A DNA stretch of 64,000 nucleotides from Paenibacillus sp. MMS20-IR301 (GCF_032302195.1 NZ_CP135275.1:1488001-1552000); one strand, 5' to 3'. Positions 1 to 8,818 are shown, counted from the first letter of the stretch. Program-made: numbers and translations. The notes: generated by a model from the sequence alone, not told the origin.

Positions 1-272
1 GTATGCTTCCGGTCTTTGATATTGAGGCCTGCATCAACTGTGCACAGTGCGACACCGTCTGCCCGGATCAATGCTTCGTCTGGGAGGAACGCCTGGACCG
101 CAAGGGCCGTTCGCAAATGTTCCTGACGGGTATTGACTACCAGTACTGTAAAGGCTGCCTGAAGTGCATTGGCGCGTGCCCGACTTCGGCGCTCTCCAGT
201 GCACGTGAGACGGAAGGTTATGCTGACAGCCGTACAGTGAAGCACACGTTTGATCTGGTTACTCAAGTCTAA
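1..272 (+). CDS. ferredoxin-like C-terminal part of a 2-oxoacid:acceptor oxidoreductase subunit (5' end outside window)
   Basis: The readable 89 residues contain two 4Fe-4S motifs. The first is CINCAQC followed by VCP near residues 10-20, and the second is CKGCLKC followed by CP near residues 49-60. This is the electron-carrier module of 2-oxoacid:ferredoxin oxidoreductases. It passes electrons from the thiamine-diphosphate subunit to ferredoxin. The first ATG is at position 3, but the frame is open to the window edge and no ribosome site can be checked. I infer that this is the C-terminal part of a longer gamma/delta subunit; a free-standing small ferredoxin is possible. It lies 27 bases before the fused alpha/beta subunit, so they are probably one operon. 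Confidence 0.75.
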   Translation, partial: MLPVFDIEACINCAQCDTVCPDQCFVWEERLDRKGRSQMFLTGIDYQYCKGCLKCIGACPTSALSSARETEGYADSRTVKHTFDLVTQV

Positions 273-299
273 ATACCCGGAAGAAAGGTGGAATGAATT

Positions 300-2606
300 G
301 TGGCTATCGATTATGAAAAAGAAGTAGGCTCTGCCAAGGTGGAGCAGAAATTCCTATATGAATCCGGCAATGAAATGGCGGCATATGCAGCCCATCAGAT
401 TAACTATCATGTCATGGGTTATTTCCCGATCTCCCCGTCGACAGAAGTAGCCCAGTTCCTCGATACGATGAAAGCCAGCGGACAGCATGATATCATGCTG
501 ATTCCTTCAGACGGAGAACACAGCTCGGCAGGGATCTGCTACGGCGCTTCGACTGCAGGCGGACGCGTGTTCAACGCAACGAGCGCTCAAGGATATATGT
601 TCATGCTGGAGCAGATGCCCGTACAAGCCGGCACGCGGATGCCGATGGTCATGAACCTGATCTGCCGCTCCATCTCCGGCCCGCTGAATATTCACGGCGA
701 CCACTCGGATCTCTATTTCGCACTGAACACCGGCTGGCCGATCCTGATGTGCCGTGATCCGCAGTCCGTCTATGACATGAACCTGATGGCGCTGAAGCTG
801 GCGGAGCATGCCAAGGTCCGGCTGCCGGTTATGGTAGCCTCTGACGGTTATTTCACTTCTCACCAGAAACGCCGCGTGCAGGCGTTCGCCCACCGCGAGG
901 ATGTTCATAAGTTCGTAGGTGAACAGCCGCCGGCCGGCTTCACAGATACGCTGGACCGCAATAACCCGGTAACTGTAGGGCCTTACATGAATGAGCCGGA
1001 TTATATCAACAACCGTTATCAGCAATCTGTTGCCATGTATAATGCCGGCGAAGTATTCGAGGAGATTGCTGCGGAGTTTGCCGAGCTGACAGGCCGCCAT
1101 TATCCGATGATCGAGCAGTACCGGATGGACGATGCCGATGTGGCTGTGTTCCTGATGAACTCTGCTTCAGAGATTATCAAGGATGTGGTCGATCAGCTTC
1201 GCCTGCAGGGAATTAAGGCCGGAGCCATCTCTCCGAACATGATCCGTCCGTTCCCGCAGAAGCAGATTGCTGAAGCGCTGAAGAACGTCAAAGCCATTAC
1301 CGTCGGTGACCGTGCGGATTCTGTCGGCGGACACGGCGGCAATATGGTTAATGAGATCAAGGCGGCATTGTTCACTTACGGCAACCGGACCACTAAGGTG
1401 ATCAGCCGGATCTACGGTCTGGGCGGCAAAGACTTCTATGCTGAAGATGGCCATCACTTCTTCCAGCTGGCAATGGATGCCGTAGTGGCTGACCGTGTAG
1501 AAATTCCATTCGATTACTACGGCCATAATCCCGGAGAACCGGACAAAGCTCCGCAGCGCCTGCTGAAGCCGATGGATTTTGATGCGCTGAAGACGGGTCT
1601 GATTACGGTGAAGCAGGATGAAGAGACCGGCAAGCTGGCCGTAAGAATCCCGCCGATCCGCAGTCTGATGAAGAAGCCGAGACGATTGTCGCCGGGACAT
1701 GGCGCATGCCCTGGCTGCGGGATTTTCTCCGGACTGGAACTGTTCTTCAAAGGAATCGAAGGCGATATCGTCGCGCTGTATCATACGGGCTGTGCCATGG
1801 TTACAACAACCGGCTATCCGTATTCTTCGCATAAATCGACCTTTATCCATAACCTCTTCCAGAACGGCGCAGCTACGCTGTCCGGTGTTGTGGAGATGTT
1901 CTGGGAACGCAAACGCCGCGGCGAGCTCGATGGTCTCGGTCTGAAGGAGGACTTCACGTTCGTCATGGTTACCGGCGACGGCGGGATGGATATCGGTATG
2001 GGGCCGGCCATCGGTGCAGCCCTGCGCGGCCACAAGATGATTATTGTGGAATACGATAATGAAGGTTATATGAATACAGGTGCGCAGCAGTCCTACTCCA
2101 CACCGCTCGGACACCGCACTTCAACATCCAGCATCGGCAAAACCCAGCAGGGTAAGGCGACCCAGCATAAGGATACAGCGCAGATTATGGCAGCGACCAA
2201 TATTCCTTATGTCTTCACCGGCTGTGAAGCCTACCCGCAGGATCTGCTGAAGAAGGCAGCGAAGGCACAGTGGTATGCGCAGAATGAAGGCCTGGTCTAC
2301 GGCAAGATTCTGATCGCCTGTCCGCTGAACTGGATGAGCGAAGATAAAGACGGGACGGATATCGTCTCCCTGGCTGTGGAATCCTGCTTCTTCCCGCTGT
2401 ACGAAGTTGAGCATGGCACGACCAACATTACGTACAATCCGGAAGATAAGGATAAGCGGGTAGAGGTAGGAGCCTGGCTGAAGACCATGGGCAAGACCCG
2501 TCATCTGCTGAAGCCGGAGAACGAACCGGCGCTGCGCAGCTTCGAAAGCGAAGTACAGCGCCGCTGGAGCCGCCTCAAAGCAAAGCATGAGCATCCGGAT
2601 TTGTAA
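300..2606 (+). CDS. 2-oxoacid:ferredoxin oxidoreductase, fused alpha and beta subunits
   Basis: This 768-residue protein would oxidatively decarboxylate a 2-oxoacid (pyruvate or a relative) to an acyl-CoA, using thiamine diphosphate and ferredoxin. Residues 1 to about 440 match the pyrimidine-binding and transketolase-C-like alpha subunit. Residues from about 465 are the beta subunit. That part has CPGCG near 470, a further Cys near 497, the diphosphate-binding GDGGMDIG near 559 and DNEGYMNTG near 583. The extra cysteines suit a bound 4Fe-4S cluster. The start is GTG, preceded by GAAAGGTGG. The two subunits are often separate genes, so the fusion is worth noting. The substrate cannot be read from sequence. 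A terminator follows at 2647. Confidence 0.88.
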   Translation: MAIDYEKEVGSAKVEQKFLYESGNEMAAYAAHQINYHVMGYFPISPSTEVAQFLDTMKASGQHDIMLIPSDGEHSSAGICYGASTAGGRVFNATSAQGYMFMLEQMPVQAGTRMPMVMNLICRSISGPLNIHGDHSDLYFALNTGWPILMCRDPQSVYDMNLMALKLAEHAKVRLPVMVASDGYFTSHQKRRVQAFAHREDVHKFVGEQPPAGFTDTLDRNNPVTVGPYMNEPDYINNRYQQSVAMYNAGEVFEEIAAEFAELTGRHYPMIEQYRMDDADVAVFLMNSASEIIKDVVDQLRLQGIKAGAISPNMIRPFPQKQIAEALKNVKAITVGDRADSVGGHGGNMVNEIKAALFTYGNRTTKVISRIYGLGGKDFYAEDGHHFFQLAMDAVVADRVEIPFDYYGHNPGEPDKAPQRLLKPMDFDALKTGLITVKQDEETGKLAVRIPPIRSLMKKPRRLSPGHGACPGCGIFSGLELFFKGIEGDIVALYHTGCAMVTTTGYPYSSHKSTFIHNLFQNGAATLSGVVEMFWERKRRGELDGLGLKEDFTFVMVTGDGGMDIGMGPAIGAALRGHKMIIVEYDNEGYMNTGAQQSYSTPLGHRTSTSSIGKTQQGKATQHKDTAQIMAATNIPYVFTGCEAYPQDLLKKAAKAQWYAQNEGLVYGKILIACPLNWMSEDKDGTDIVSLAVESCFFPLYEVEHGTTNITYNPEDKDKRVEVGAWLKTMGKTRHLLKPENEPALRSFESEVQRRWSRLKAKHEHPDL

Positions 2607-2646
2607 GCGAAACTGCAATCTTAAATTCATGAACCAGTATAAATTG

Positions 2647-2677
2647 CCTGGCAGAGAATTTTTCTGCCGGGTTTTTT
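2647..2677 (+). terminator. terminator of the oxidoreductase operon
   Basis: The arms at 2647-2655 and 2663-2671 form a nine-pair stem with one G-U pair. A run of six T follows. It lies 40 bases after the stop codon of the alpha/beta subunit gene. Confidence 0.8.
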
Positions 2678-2751
2678 GTTGTGCTGTTCCCTGTTGATAC
2701 CCGGATCAGGTACAATAAGCGTTAATTGAATGAATGAAAGGTGTGTATAAG

Positions 2752-3351
2752 ATGAGAATAGTAGAGTGGCAGGCTGGTCATTGGAGCAATGAACCTGTGT
2801 CCAGCAGGATTGTCTCAGGTACACTTGTGGTTGAGGCCGCAGCAGGCAGTGATTATTGGCAGCAGACCCTGTATGGCTTCCAGCATAATAACGGGCATGC
2901 CCTGCTTGCGCCTTGGGAAGATACAGAGGCGGTGGAGATCAGCTTTTCCCTGGACGGGTTCACAGAGCTGTATGATCAGGCAGGCATTATGCTGTGGCAC
3001 AGTGAGCACATCTGGATTAAAGCCGGGATTGAGCTGAATGACGGGGTTCCGCATATCGGCGCGGTTGTGACGGACACATACTCGGACTGGTCGCTCTCCC
3101 CTGTTCCGGAATGGGCAGGTGAAGAGGTGACCCTCCGCGCCTCGCGGATGAAGGATGCGGTAATCCTCAGAGCCAGAACGGACAACCATCCTTGGCGGAC
3201 AATCCGTGTTGCGCGGTTTCCATATGAGCTTGGCAAGCAGGCAGGACCGTTCCTATGTGCACCGACCCGGAGCGGATTCCAGGTAAGCTTCAAGCGCTGG
3301 AGTTTGTCAGATCCTGATTCAGATGTGCATACGGACCCGCAAGTTCTCTGA
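2752..3351 (+). CDS. DUF1349 family protein (concanavalin A-like fold)
   Basis: This soluble protein of 199 residues has no signal peptide or membrane segment. Aromatic-rich stretches (DYWQQTLYGFQHNNGH, AGIMLWHSEHIWIKAGIE, YSDWS) match the DUF1349 family, which is predicted to adopt a concanavalin A-like beta sandwich. No enzymatic activity can be assigned. ATG at 2752 is preferred because AAAGGTG stands ten bases upstream; an in-frame ATG at 2734 has no such site. It is apparently a single-gene unit. The family call is from memory of the pattern and was not searched. Confidence 0.75.
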   Translation: MRIVEWQAGHWSNEPVSSRIVSGTLVVEAAAGSDYWQQTLYGFQHNNGHALLAPWEDTEAVEISFSLDGFTELYDQAGIMLWHSEHIWIKAGIELNDGVPHIGAVVTDTYSDWSLSPVPEWAGEEVTLRASRMKDAVILRARTDNHPWRTIRVARFPYELGKQAGPFLCAPTRSGFQVSFKRWSLSDPDSDVHTDPQVL

Positions 3352-3489
3352 TATTATTCCCTATACGCAGACGATACTCTATCTATACAGCTCTGCATAC
3401 TTTTCCAATTGTCAGGCATCCTAAAGTTATTCATGCCGCTGTAAAGCGGCAGTTAAGAGATGCCGGGCATTGGAAAAGGGGGCTAAGAT

Positions 3490-4017
3490 ATGTTACACCG
3501 GTATAGAGGCATGCTCGCTGCTATTCTGGCTGCCGGAGCACTGCTTGCAGGCTGCTCCGGGCAGCGGGAAGCGCAAGACGCAGGAAATTACACTACACAT
3601 TCCTACCAGGATGGTACGCTGCTGGCCTACTCGCAGGGCAAAGGGCTGGACGGTCGGTTCCGCAAGGAGCTGCGCCAGGACTTTGCGGGTCAGCAGCTTG
3701 CTCTGACTGATGAGAAGTTTACTGAGGATAACCACGGGAACACCAGTTATCAGTATCTGATCAACAGCCAGCCCGCGCAGAATATTACACTGCATGTATT
3801 CAGCAGCCGCCCAGAGCGGGTAAGCCGGATTACGGACTGGTACGGGGGACAGCCGCTGACGGAAACATCCGGAGCCAGAACAGAAATTTACAACAAGGAT
3901 AATACTTCCCTGATCTATACCTCAATGGGCAAAGAGAAGGGGAAATACTCGGAGAAGATAAAGAAGCTCTTCACGAATCTGCTGGAGCATCTGGGAACAG
4001 ACTCGCATTCGCATTGA
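3490..4017 (+). CDS. secreted lipoprotein of unknown function
   Basis: The N-terminus has a short basic segment, a hydrophobic core and the lipobox LLAGC, with the modified cysteine at residue 22. This predicts a protein anchored to the outer face of the membrane. The remaining 150 or so residues are hydrophilic, contain a stretch resembling a small beta domain (NTSYQYLINSQPAQNITLHVF) and end in a histidine-rich tail. I do not recognise a family. AAAAGGGGG lies just upstream of the ATG. A GC-rich palindrome at 3435-3450 sits upstream of the gene. The terminator at 4065-4118 follows. Confidence 0.7.
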   Translation: MLHRYRGMLAAILAAGALLAGCSGQREAQDAGNYTTHSYQDGTLLAYSQGKGLDGRFRKELRQDFAGQQLALTDEKFTEDNHGNTSYQYLINSQPAQNITLHVFSSRPERVSRITDWYGGQPLTETSGARTEIYNKDNTSLIYTSMGKEKGKYSEKIKKLFTNLLEHLGTDSHSH

Positions 4018-4064
4018 TCGTAGCCGCTAAGCAGCTAATTCTGTTCAAGCTTGAGCCGGAAATA

Positions 4065-4118
4065 AAACCGCCCGCAAGGATAACGCAGCACTGCTGACGT
4101 TAAGCTTGCGGGCGGTTT
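4065..4118. terminator. bidirectional terminator between convergent genes
   Basis: Perfect 14-base arms (4065-4078 and 4105-4118) are flanked by A and T runs on both sides. It sits between the lipoprotein gene and the convergent ABC exporter operon, so it probably serves both. Confidence 0.85.
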
Positions 4119-4133
4119 CATTATATAGCGGGA

Positions 4134-4952
4134 TTAGAACATGCTCCAGTTGCCCTTGAGCCGGGCATGGCGCTCCGCGCTGTACAGGATGTACCGGGTG
4201 CAGCCGGCGAGCAGAATACTGCCGAGAACCAGCACGAGGAGCGCAGTCCACCAGCCCCGGCCGATGCTGCCGTATAAGGCCCCCCGGACCAGAATCAGAC
4301 TGTAGGTTACCGGAAACAGGCTGGACAGACCGGTGGCCCAGACCGGGAAGACGGCCGGAGGAATCCGCACACCGCCGAACAGCTCCATGGGGGCCTGGAA
4401 TACGTAATAGAGAAACGAGGATTCTCTGAAGAAAAGCGAGACGGCGCTTAGCAGTGCGCCCCAGATTACTGCTGCAGCCATAATCAGCAGCAGGGCTAGG
4501 GTCAGCGCCGCCCAGTTGACTGAGGAACTGTCCGCGACGAATACAAAGGTCAGCAGGGAGAAGACCGCGAACATCCAGATTCCGTGAAGCAGCGAATACA
4601 GGGAACGTCCGTACAGGAAGGATGATTTGGAAGCAGGTGTCAGGAACACGGTCTCAACCGTGCCGTCCTTGCGCTCCTGCTCAAATAGCCAGGCGGCTTC
4701 CACTACTGCCCAGAACAGCTGGAATACCAGATACCCGCTGAGCAGGAACAGCGGAATACGCTCATCCGGGATGATGCGTGAGAGTACAGAGCCTTCACCG
4801 GTCCGGTAAGGCTTCATTGTGTAGTAAGAGGTCAGGAAGCTGAGCACCGGCCAGAACAGGAGCGAGAAGAAGGTGGCTTTGCCCCTCCTGCGGTTCCTGT
4901 GCTGCTTGGTAAGCTCGGCGGCAACAATAGCCCATTGTCCGCTCCAATTCAT
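4134..4952 (-). CDS. ABC-2 type transporter permease
   Basis: This 272-residue membrane protein has about six hydrophobic segments: near 28-44, 65-90, 118-140, 150-175, 185-220 and 235-258. Between the second and third segments it has the cytoplasmic stretch FEQERKDGTVETVFLTP, typical of ABC-2 permeases. It is last in the minus-strand operon regulator, permease, ATPase, permease. Its ATG overlaps the stop of the ATPase gene by four bases, so the two are translationally coupled. With the other permease (5992-6789) it probably forms a heterodimeric export channel. The substrate is unknown; peptides, antibiotics and lipids are typical for the class. Confidence 0.88.
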   Translation of the reverse strand: MNWSGQWAIVAAELTKQHRNRRRGKATFFSLLFWPVLSFLTSYYTMKPYRTGEGSVLSRIIPDERIPLFLLSGYLVFQLFWAVVEAAWLFEQERKDGTVETVFLTPASKSSFLYGRSLYSLLHGIWMFAVFSLLTFVFVADSSSVNWAALTLALLLIMAAAVIWGALLSAVSLFFRESSFLYYVFQAPMELFGGVRIPPAVFPVWATGLSSLFPVTYSLILVRGALYGSIGRGWWTALLVLVLGSILLAGCTRYILYSAERHARLKGNWSMF

Positions 4953-5971
4953 GATACCTTGTCCTCAGCCAGCCGGATAATCGCATCCTCCAGCGTGGGC
5001 TTATCGCAGGAAAAGCTGTGTATCCGCAGTCCGTGGCTGCTGGCCCAGGGAAGCAGGGTGGTGATCAGCCTGTCCGCTGCAGGGGTCTGTACAGAGATCC
5101 GGTACGATTCATCCTCCTGCGCAGAAGTCTGCCCTGAGACTGCCGCGGTGCCGGCCAGCTGTGCAGGGTAACCCAGACCGGACAGATGTGTAAGCAGCAG
5201 CGGTCTGAGCTGCTCATCCCAGCCGTTCACATCCAGATGTGCCGTCTGGGAACCGGCGATCTGGGAGATGATGGCCTCCGGCTTGCCGCATAGCAGCAGC
5301 TCACCCCGGTTAAGAATGTACACCCGGTCGCATAGCTCCTCTACCTCCTGCAGATAATGGCTGGTCAGCAGGATGCCTTTCCCCTGCTCCTTGGCCAGCC
5401 TGCTTACCGTTGCCCGCAGCTGCCTGGCAATGGGGGCATCCAGGCCAAGCGTAGGCTCATCCAGAAACAAATAAGCCGGATCATTGATTAGGCCTCTGGC
5501 AATCTGCAGCCGCTGTTTCATCCCCTTCGAATACTGCTCCACCGGCAGATCGGCAGCATCAGCCAGGCCAACCTCGTTAAGGAGTCTTGCGCTTTCTGAG
5601 TTAATTGCTGCGCGGCTCAGACCATAGAGTCTGCCGAAGTACTCCAGATTCTCTCTGCCGGTCAGCCGCCAATACAGCATCCGTTCTCCGCCGGGAATCA
5701 TATTCACTTTCTGCTGAATCATCCGCCGGTGAGTGTTCATGGAGAGTCCGTCCACCTCGATTGTACCCGAAGTCGGATCAAGCAGTGTAGAAAGCATGCG
5801 GATGGTAGTAGTTTTGCCGGCTCCATTTAGACCCAGCAGACCGGCCACTTCACCCGGTTCAATGCTCAGGTTCAGCGCATGTACAGCCGTATGAAGCCGG
5901 GTCTCGGAACGGAACAGGCGGAGCCTGTTTTTGCTCTGGTATATTTTAGTTACATCGTTCATCCGGATCAT
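4949..5971 (-). CDS. ABC transporter ATP-binding protein (ABC-2 exporter)
   Basis: This 340-residue ATPase has Walker A GLNGAGKT (47-54), a signature reading YSKGMKQR near 147-154, and Walker B YLFLDEP followed by TLGLD. The H-loop lies in LLTSHYLQEVEELCDRV. A C-terminal extension of about 100 residues follows the nucleotide-binding domain, as in the CcmA/DrrA-type ATPases of ABC-2 exporters. It lies between the two permease genes. AGGAGG stands upstream of its ATG, and it overlaps the downstream permease by four bases. It would energise export by that permease pair. Confidence 0.93.
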   Translation of the reverse strand: MIRMNDVTKIYQSKNRLRLFRSETRLHTAVHALNLSIEPGEVAGLLGLNGAGKTTTIRMLSTLLDPTSGTIEVDGLSMNTHRRMIQQKVNMIPGGERMLYWRLTGRENLEYFGRLYGLSRAAINSESARLLNEVGLADAADLPVEQYSKGMKQRLQIARGLINDPAYLFLDEPTLGLDAPIARQLRATVSRLAKEQGKGILLTSHYLQEVEELCDRVYILNRGELLLCGKPEAIISQIAGSQTAHLDVNGWDEQLRPLLLTHLSGLGYPAQLAGTAAVSGQTSAQEDESYRISVQTPAADRLITTLLPWASSHGLRIHSFSCDKPTLEDAIIRLAEDKVS

Positions 5972-5991
5972 ATAGTATTCAGCCTCCTGGT

Positions 5992-6789
5992 TTAGAATTT
6001 CTCAAATAATTGGCGTTCCACCCTGCTGATGCACCATATGCCTACGGCAATATAGACCGTACTCAGGAAAAAGGCAGGCAGAAGGTCCGTCAGTGTAATG
6101 GTACTGCCATTCAGCAGGGCCCCGCGCAGCAGCTGGAGCGAGGAGGTCAGCGGGAAGATCTCCGCTGCGTTCTGGAGAAATCCGGGCAAATACTGCCTCG
6201 GGAACTGAAATCCGCAGAGCAGGGTTGTCACAGCAAATAAAGTATTCTGTACGATGTATGTATCACGGGTAAGCAGCATTACACTGCCCAGCACCAGCGC
6301 CATGGAATAGATAGAGAGAATGAATACCAGTGCTCCGGCCAGTACGGACAGCAGGTGAGGGGCAGGCAGCCTCAGTCCGGCCAGCAGGCCAAAGACCAGT
6401 ACAGCCAGCAGGATGAAGCCGCTGCGGTAAAACTGCTGGATGGCTGTCCCCAGGAAGTAGCCGTTCCGGCTGGAAGGCGATAACAGAAGCGCTTCCAGCG
6501 TGCCTTCCCGCCATTCTGTAATCAGCGCACGGGAAACATTCATCATCATGCTGATGCAGAAAATGTTCAAGGTACCGCCAATGATGGCAAATGCCAGATA
6601 ATTGTCAGTTCCGGTATACAGCAGAAACCTGTCATCCAGATCACCCTGAATCAAATAGACGTACGAGAAATAGGCGACGAGCACCAGATATGCACCATCG
6701 ATAATATGGCCTAACGTGAAGCTCCAGGGAAAGGCCCGTAGATTGGCCCGCTGGTTTCTCAGTGCCGTTGCAATTGCAGTATGCCACAT
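5992..6789 (-). CDS. ABC-2 type transporter permease
   Basis: This 265-residue integral membrane protein is the second channel subunit of the exporter. Hydrophobic segments lie near 22-50, 68-85, 110-135, 140-165, 170-190 and 232-255. The cytoplasmic stretch ITEWREGTLEALLLSPSSR is a hallmark of ABC-2 permeases. TAAGGAG stands before the start, 36 bases downstream of the regulator gene. The ATPase gene follows after 20 bases. Confidence 0.88.
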   Translation of the reverse strand: MWHTAIATALRNQRANLRAFPWSFTLGHIIDGAYLVLVAYFSYVYLIQGDLDDRFLLYTGTDNYLAFAIIGGTLNIFCISMMMNVSRALITEWREGTLEALLLSPSSRNGYFLGTAIQQFYRSGFILLAVLVFGLLAGLRLPAPHLLSVLAGALVFILSIYSMALVLGSVMLLTRDTYIVQNTLFAVTTLLCGFQFPRQYLPGFLQNAAEIFPLTSSLQLLRGALLNGSTITLTDLLPAFFLSTVYIAVGIWCISRVERQLFEKF

Positions 6790-6825
6790 CCGTGGTCAGC
6801 TCCTTACCAGTTAAATTAATCAGCC

Positions 6826-7887
6826 CTATTGGTCAAAATACTGCCGCTGCAGAATAATCAGGCTGTCGAATGCCTCCTTGTCAGTGGAGTAAAATAAATA
6901 ATTGCCTTTGCGTTCTGCCTGGACAAGCCCGGCTGCACTCAGCAGCTTAAGCTGCTTGGAGACTGCAGCCTCGGAAATTCCGAGCACCGGTGCAAGCTGC
7001 TTCGTACAGTGCGGGCTCTGGTAGAGCAGCTTCAGCATCCGCAGCCGGGTCGCATCCCCGAGCGCCTTGAAGCTGCGCAGCAGATCCTCCGGCGGGTCTT
7101 CACTTACCGGCTGGCCGGGGATATCGACTGCCAGCGGCAGCATAAGGCTGTCTGTAGTCCAGTCCATCAGCAGATGCGGGAAGATGAACGTGGAAGGAAG
7201 CACATAGATCAGCTGCAGCTGATCATGCCTGAAATAATAAGTATGCGCCTTCTGTGCAGTAATCGTCCCCTCCGCAGCATGAAGCCGGGGATGAAGCAGA
7301 TTCAGGGCTTTCTCTGCAGAGCGGGAGACGGTATCCTGAAAGCCCGTTGCGGCAGTAGACATCCACGGCTGAATATACTCCCATTCCTTGCGGAAGTAGT
7401 TCTGTTCGTATTGCTCCAGCGTGGTGAACAGCTGCGTACGGACAGACTCCAGATGACGCAGCAGATACCGGGCTGCTTCATCCGGCGCTTTCCCGGGTCC
7501 GTTCCACTCCCGGGTTCCGCTGTTTGCCGCAAGCTCCGGCTGCTGCAGCCATGCAAGAATGGTCCCGAGTGTGAATTTGCCGGCAAGCAGCAAACAGATA
7601 AGCTCTGCATCCGGAAGCAGCTTCAGCTGCAGGATGCCCTCCTGGCTGGAAGCAAAGGTGCCCTGCTTGAGGGTCAGTGTCAGGCCCAGCCAACTGTCGG
7701 ACAGCCGGCCTATGGTATGTATCCCCTCAATCAGTGATAAGGGCATCGTACTTAACATTAAGCCGGCCCAGTGCAGGCGCCGCGGGTGATGCTCCGGCTG
7801 ATGCAGCACATGCAGGCTGCACAGCATTTCGTGATACGGACAGGCAACCGTTCTAATCTTGCGTTGTAAGGCTTGGAGTGAGCTCAT
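6826..7887 (-). CDS. ArsR-family transcriptional regulator of the ABC exporter operon
   Basis: This 353-residue protein ends in a clear ArsR-type winged helix at about 265-345 (SFKALGDATRLRMLKLL, then SEAAVSKQLKLLSAAGLV). The N-terminal 250 residues resemble the DUF5937-like sensor region of some large ArsR regulators. No metal-binding cysteine cluster is visible in the helix, so a metal ligand is unlikely. It is the first gene of the minus-strand exporter operon. It lies directly behind a consensus promoter and a palindrome at 7900-7919 that overlaps its ribosome-site region. Autoregulation, and control of exporter expression in response to its substrate, is the likely role. Confidence 0.85.
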   Translation of the reverse strand: MSSLQALQRKIRTVACPYHEMLCSLHVLHQPEHHPRRLHWAGLMLSTMPLSLIEGIHTIGRLSDSWLGLTLTLKQGTFASSQEGILQLKLLPDAELICLLLAGKFTLGTILAWLQQPELAANSGTREWNGPGKAPDEAARYLLRHLESVRTQLFTTLEQYEQNYFRKEWEYIQPWMSTAATGFQDTVSRSAEKALNLLHPRLHAAEGTITAQKAHTYYFRHDQLQLIYVLPSTFIFPHLLMDWTTDSLMLPLAVDIPGQPVSEDPPEDLLRSFKALGDATRLRMLKLLYQSPHCTKQLAPVLGISEAAVSKQLKLLSAAGLVQAERKGNYLFYSTDKEAFDSLIILQRQYFDQ

Positions 7888-7899
7888 CTCTTCCTTTCC

Positions 7900-7919
7900 G
7901 ATTAACCGGATGGTTAATC
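7900..7919 (-). promoter_or_regulatory. palindromic operator in the leader of the ArsR/exporter operon
   Basis: GATTAACC and GGTTAATC are perfect inverted arms around GGAT, twelve bases from the regulator's start codon. A second inverted repeat, CACTTT and AAAGTG with a five-base centre, lies at 7926-7942 near the expected transcription start. Either could be the regulator's binding site; the assignment is inferred from position. Confidence 0.65.
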
Positions 7920-7948
7920 AAAAACCACTTTCGCGTAAAGTGTTCAAT

Positions 7949-7977
7949 ATTATAGGTACAAGACCAGCATTTGTCAA
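7949..7977 (-). promoter_or_regulatory. consensus sigma-A promoter of the ArsR/exporter operon
   Basis: On the minus strand TTGACA (7972-7977) and TATAAT (7949-7954) are separated by exactly 17 bases, a perfect match to both consensus boxes. Such a strong promoter followed by operator-like palindromes suggests the operon is held off by a repressor. Confidence 0.88.
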
Positions 7978-8010
7978 TGAAAATCTGACAGCTGTAATTG
8001 CACGGCAAAA

Positions 8011-8063
8011 AAGCAAACCTGCAGAAGCTGCGATCCGGTTGAATGCGGCTGTCAGGTTTGCTT
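8011..8063 (-). terminator. terminator downstream of moaB
   Basis: The arms AAGCAAACCTG (8011-8021) and its complement (8053-8063) enclose a partly structured loop. On the minus strand the stem is followed by a T run. It lies beyond the end of moaB. Confidence 0.7.
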
Positions 8064-8125
8064 ATATGGAGTTGCCTATAGCGCCTAATCTTCAATAGGA
8101 CACTGCCGCCCGCTGAATCTGCGCT

Positions 8126-8641
8126 TCAGGAGCGTTTGTAAATTTCCCGCATCACATGACGCAGCTCGGGCACAATCAGCCGTTCCATGGCCAGCTTAAT
8201 GGCTCCGGTGGACCCTGGCATTGAGAAGACGGCTGTAGTACCGATTGTACCGGCAATAGCCCGGCTGAGTATGGCAGCGGAGCCTATATCCTCAGTGAAG
8301 CTGAGCAGCCGGAATATCTCCCCAAAGCCCGGCAGCGACTTGTCGAGCAGGGAAGCAACCGCTTCATAAGTGGTATCGCGGGGGGAAATGCCTGTTCCTC
8401 CGGTCAGCAGGACGGCTTCAATGCCGGAATGAACAGAGCTTTTATAGACCAGCTCGCGGATCTCCTCATAATCATCCTTGACGATCGTACGGCCTATCAC
8501 GGTATACCCTGCGGCTTCTAGCATGCTCTGAATCAGCGGACCTCCGGTATCGGTCTCCGTGGTCCGGGTATCTGAGACGGTAATGACATAGCAGGCAACG
8601 GAATCAGGGGCTTCACGCCGGTGTTCCTCTACTGATGACAT
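8126..8641 (-). CDS. moaB: molybdenum cofactor biosynthesis protein MoaB/MogA type
   Basis: This 171-residue protein belongs to the family that binds molybdopterin and adenylylates it before molybdenum insertion. Visible motifs are the N-terminal ITVSDTR, the LLTGGTGISPRD loop and the FSMPGSTGAIKLAM segment. Together they form the molybdopterin-binding surface. The ATG at 8641 has AGGAG nine bases upstream; the frame stays open to 8827 but that extension has no family resemblance. It is a single gene behind its own promoter, divergent from the CobW-type gene. No other cofactor gene is in the window. Confidence 0.92.
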   Translation of the reverse strand: MSSVEEHRREAPDSVACYVITVSDTRTTETDTGGPLIQSMLEAAGYTVIGRTIVKDDYEEIRELVYKSSVHSGIEAVLLTGGTGISPRDTTYEAVASLLDKSLPGFGEIFRLLSFTEDIGSAAILSRAIAGTIGTTAVFSMPGSTGAIKLAMERLIVPELRHVMREIYKRS

Positions 8642-8685
8642 GCGGATCAGCTCCTCTGGCGGATAATGAATTTCTTGTAACCTCC

Positions 8686-8714
8686 ATGATAGGGGAAGGC
8701 GGGAGCAAAGACAA
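8686..8714 (-). promoter_or_regulatory. moaB: promoter of moaB
   Basis: On the minus strand TTGTCT (8709-8714) and TATCAT (8686-8691) are 17 bases apart, 45 bases before the moaB start. Confidence 0.6.
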
Positions 8715-8818
8715 GTCCATGCAGAACCGGGAGGCATAGCCGCCCGTTCCGCTTGCGTGAGCCGGATGGTTGTAGTACACTCGCTAGCATAACTGATTTT
8801 TACGGGGAGCGAGAGAAG

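Noticed and set aside
1167..2114. A 315-codon open frame antisense to the oxidoreductase gene
   Set aside because: A shadow of the fused alpha/beta gene; it shows no domain and no ribosome site.
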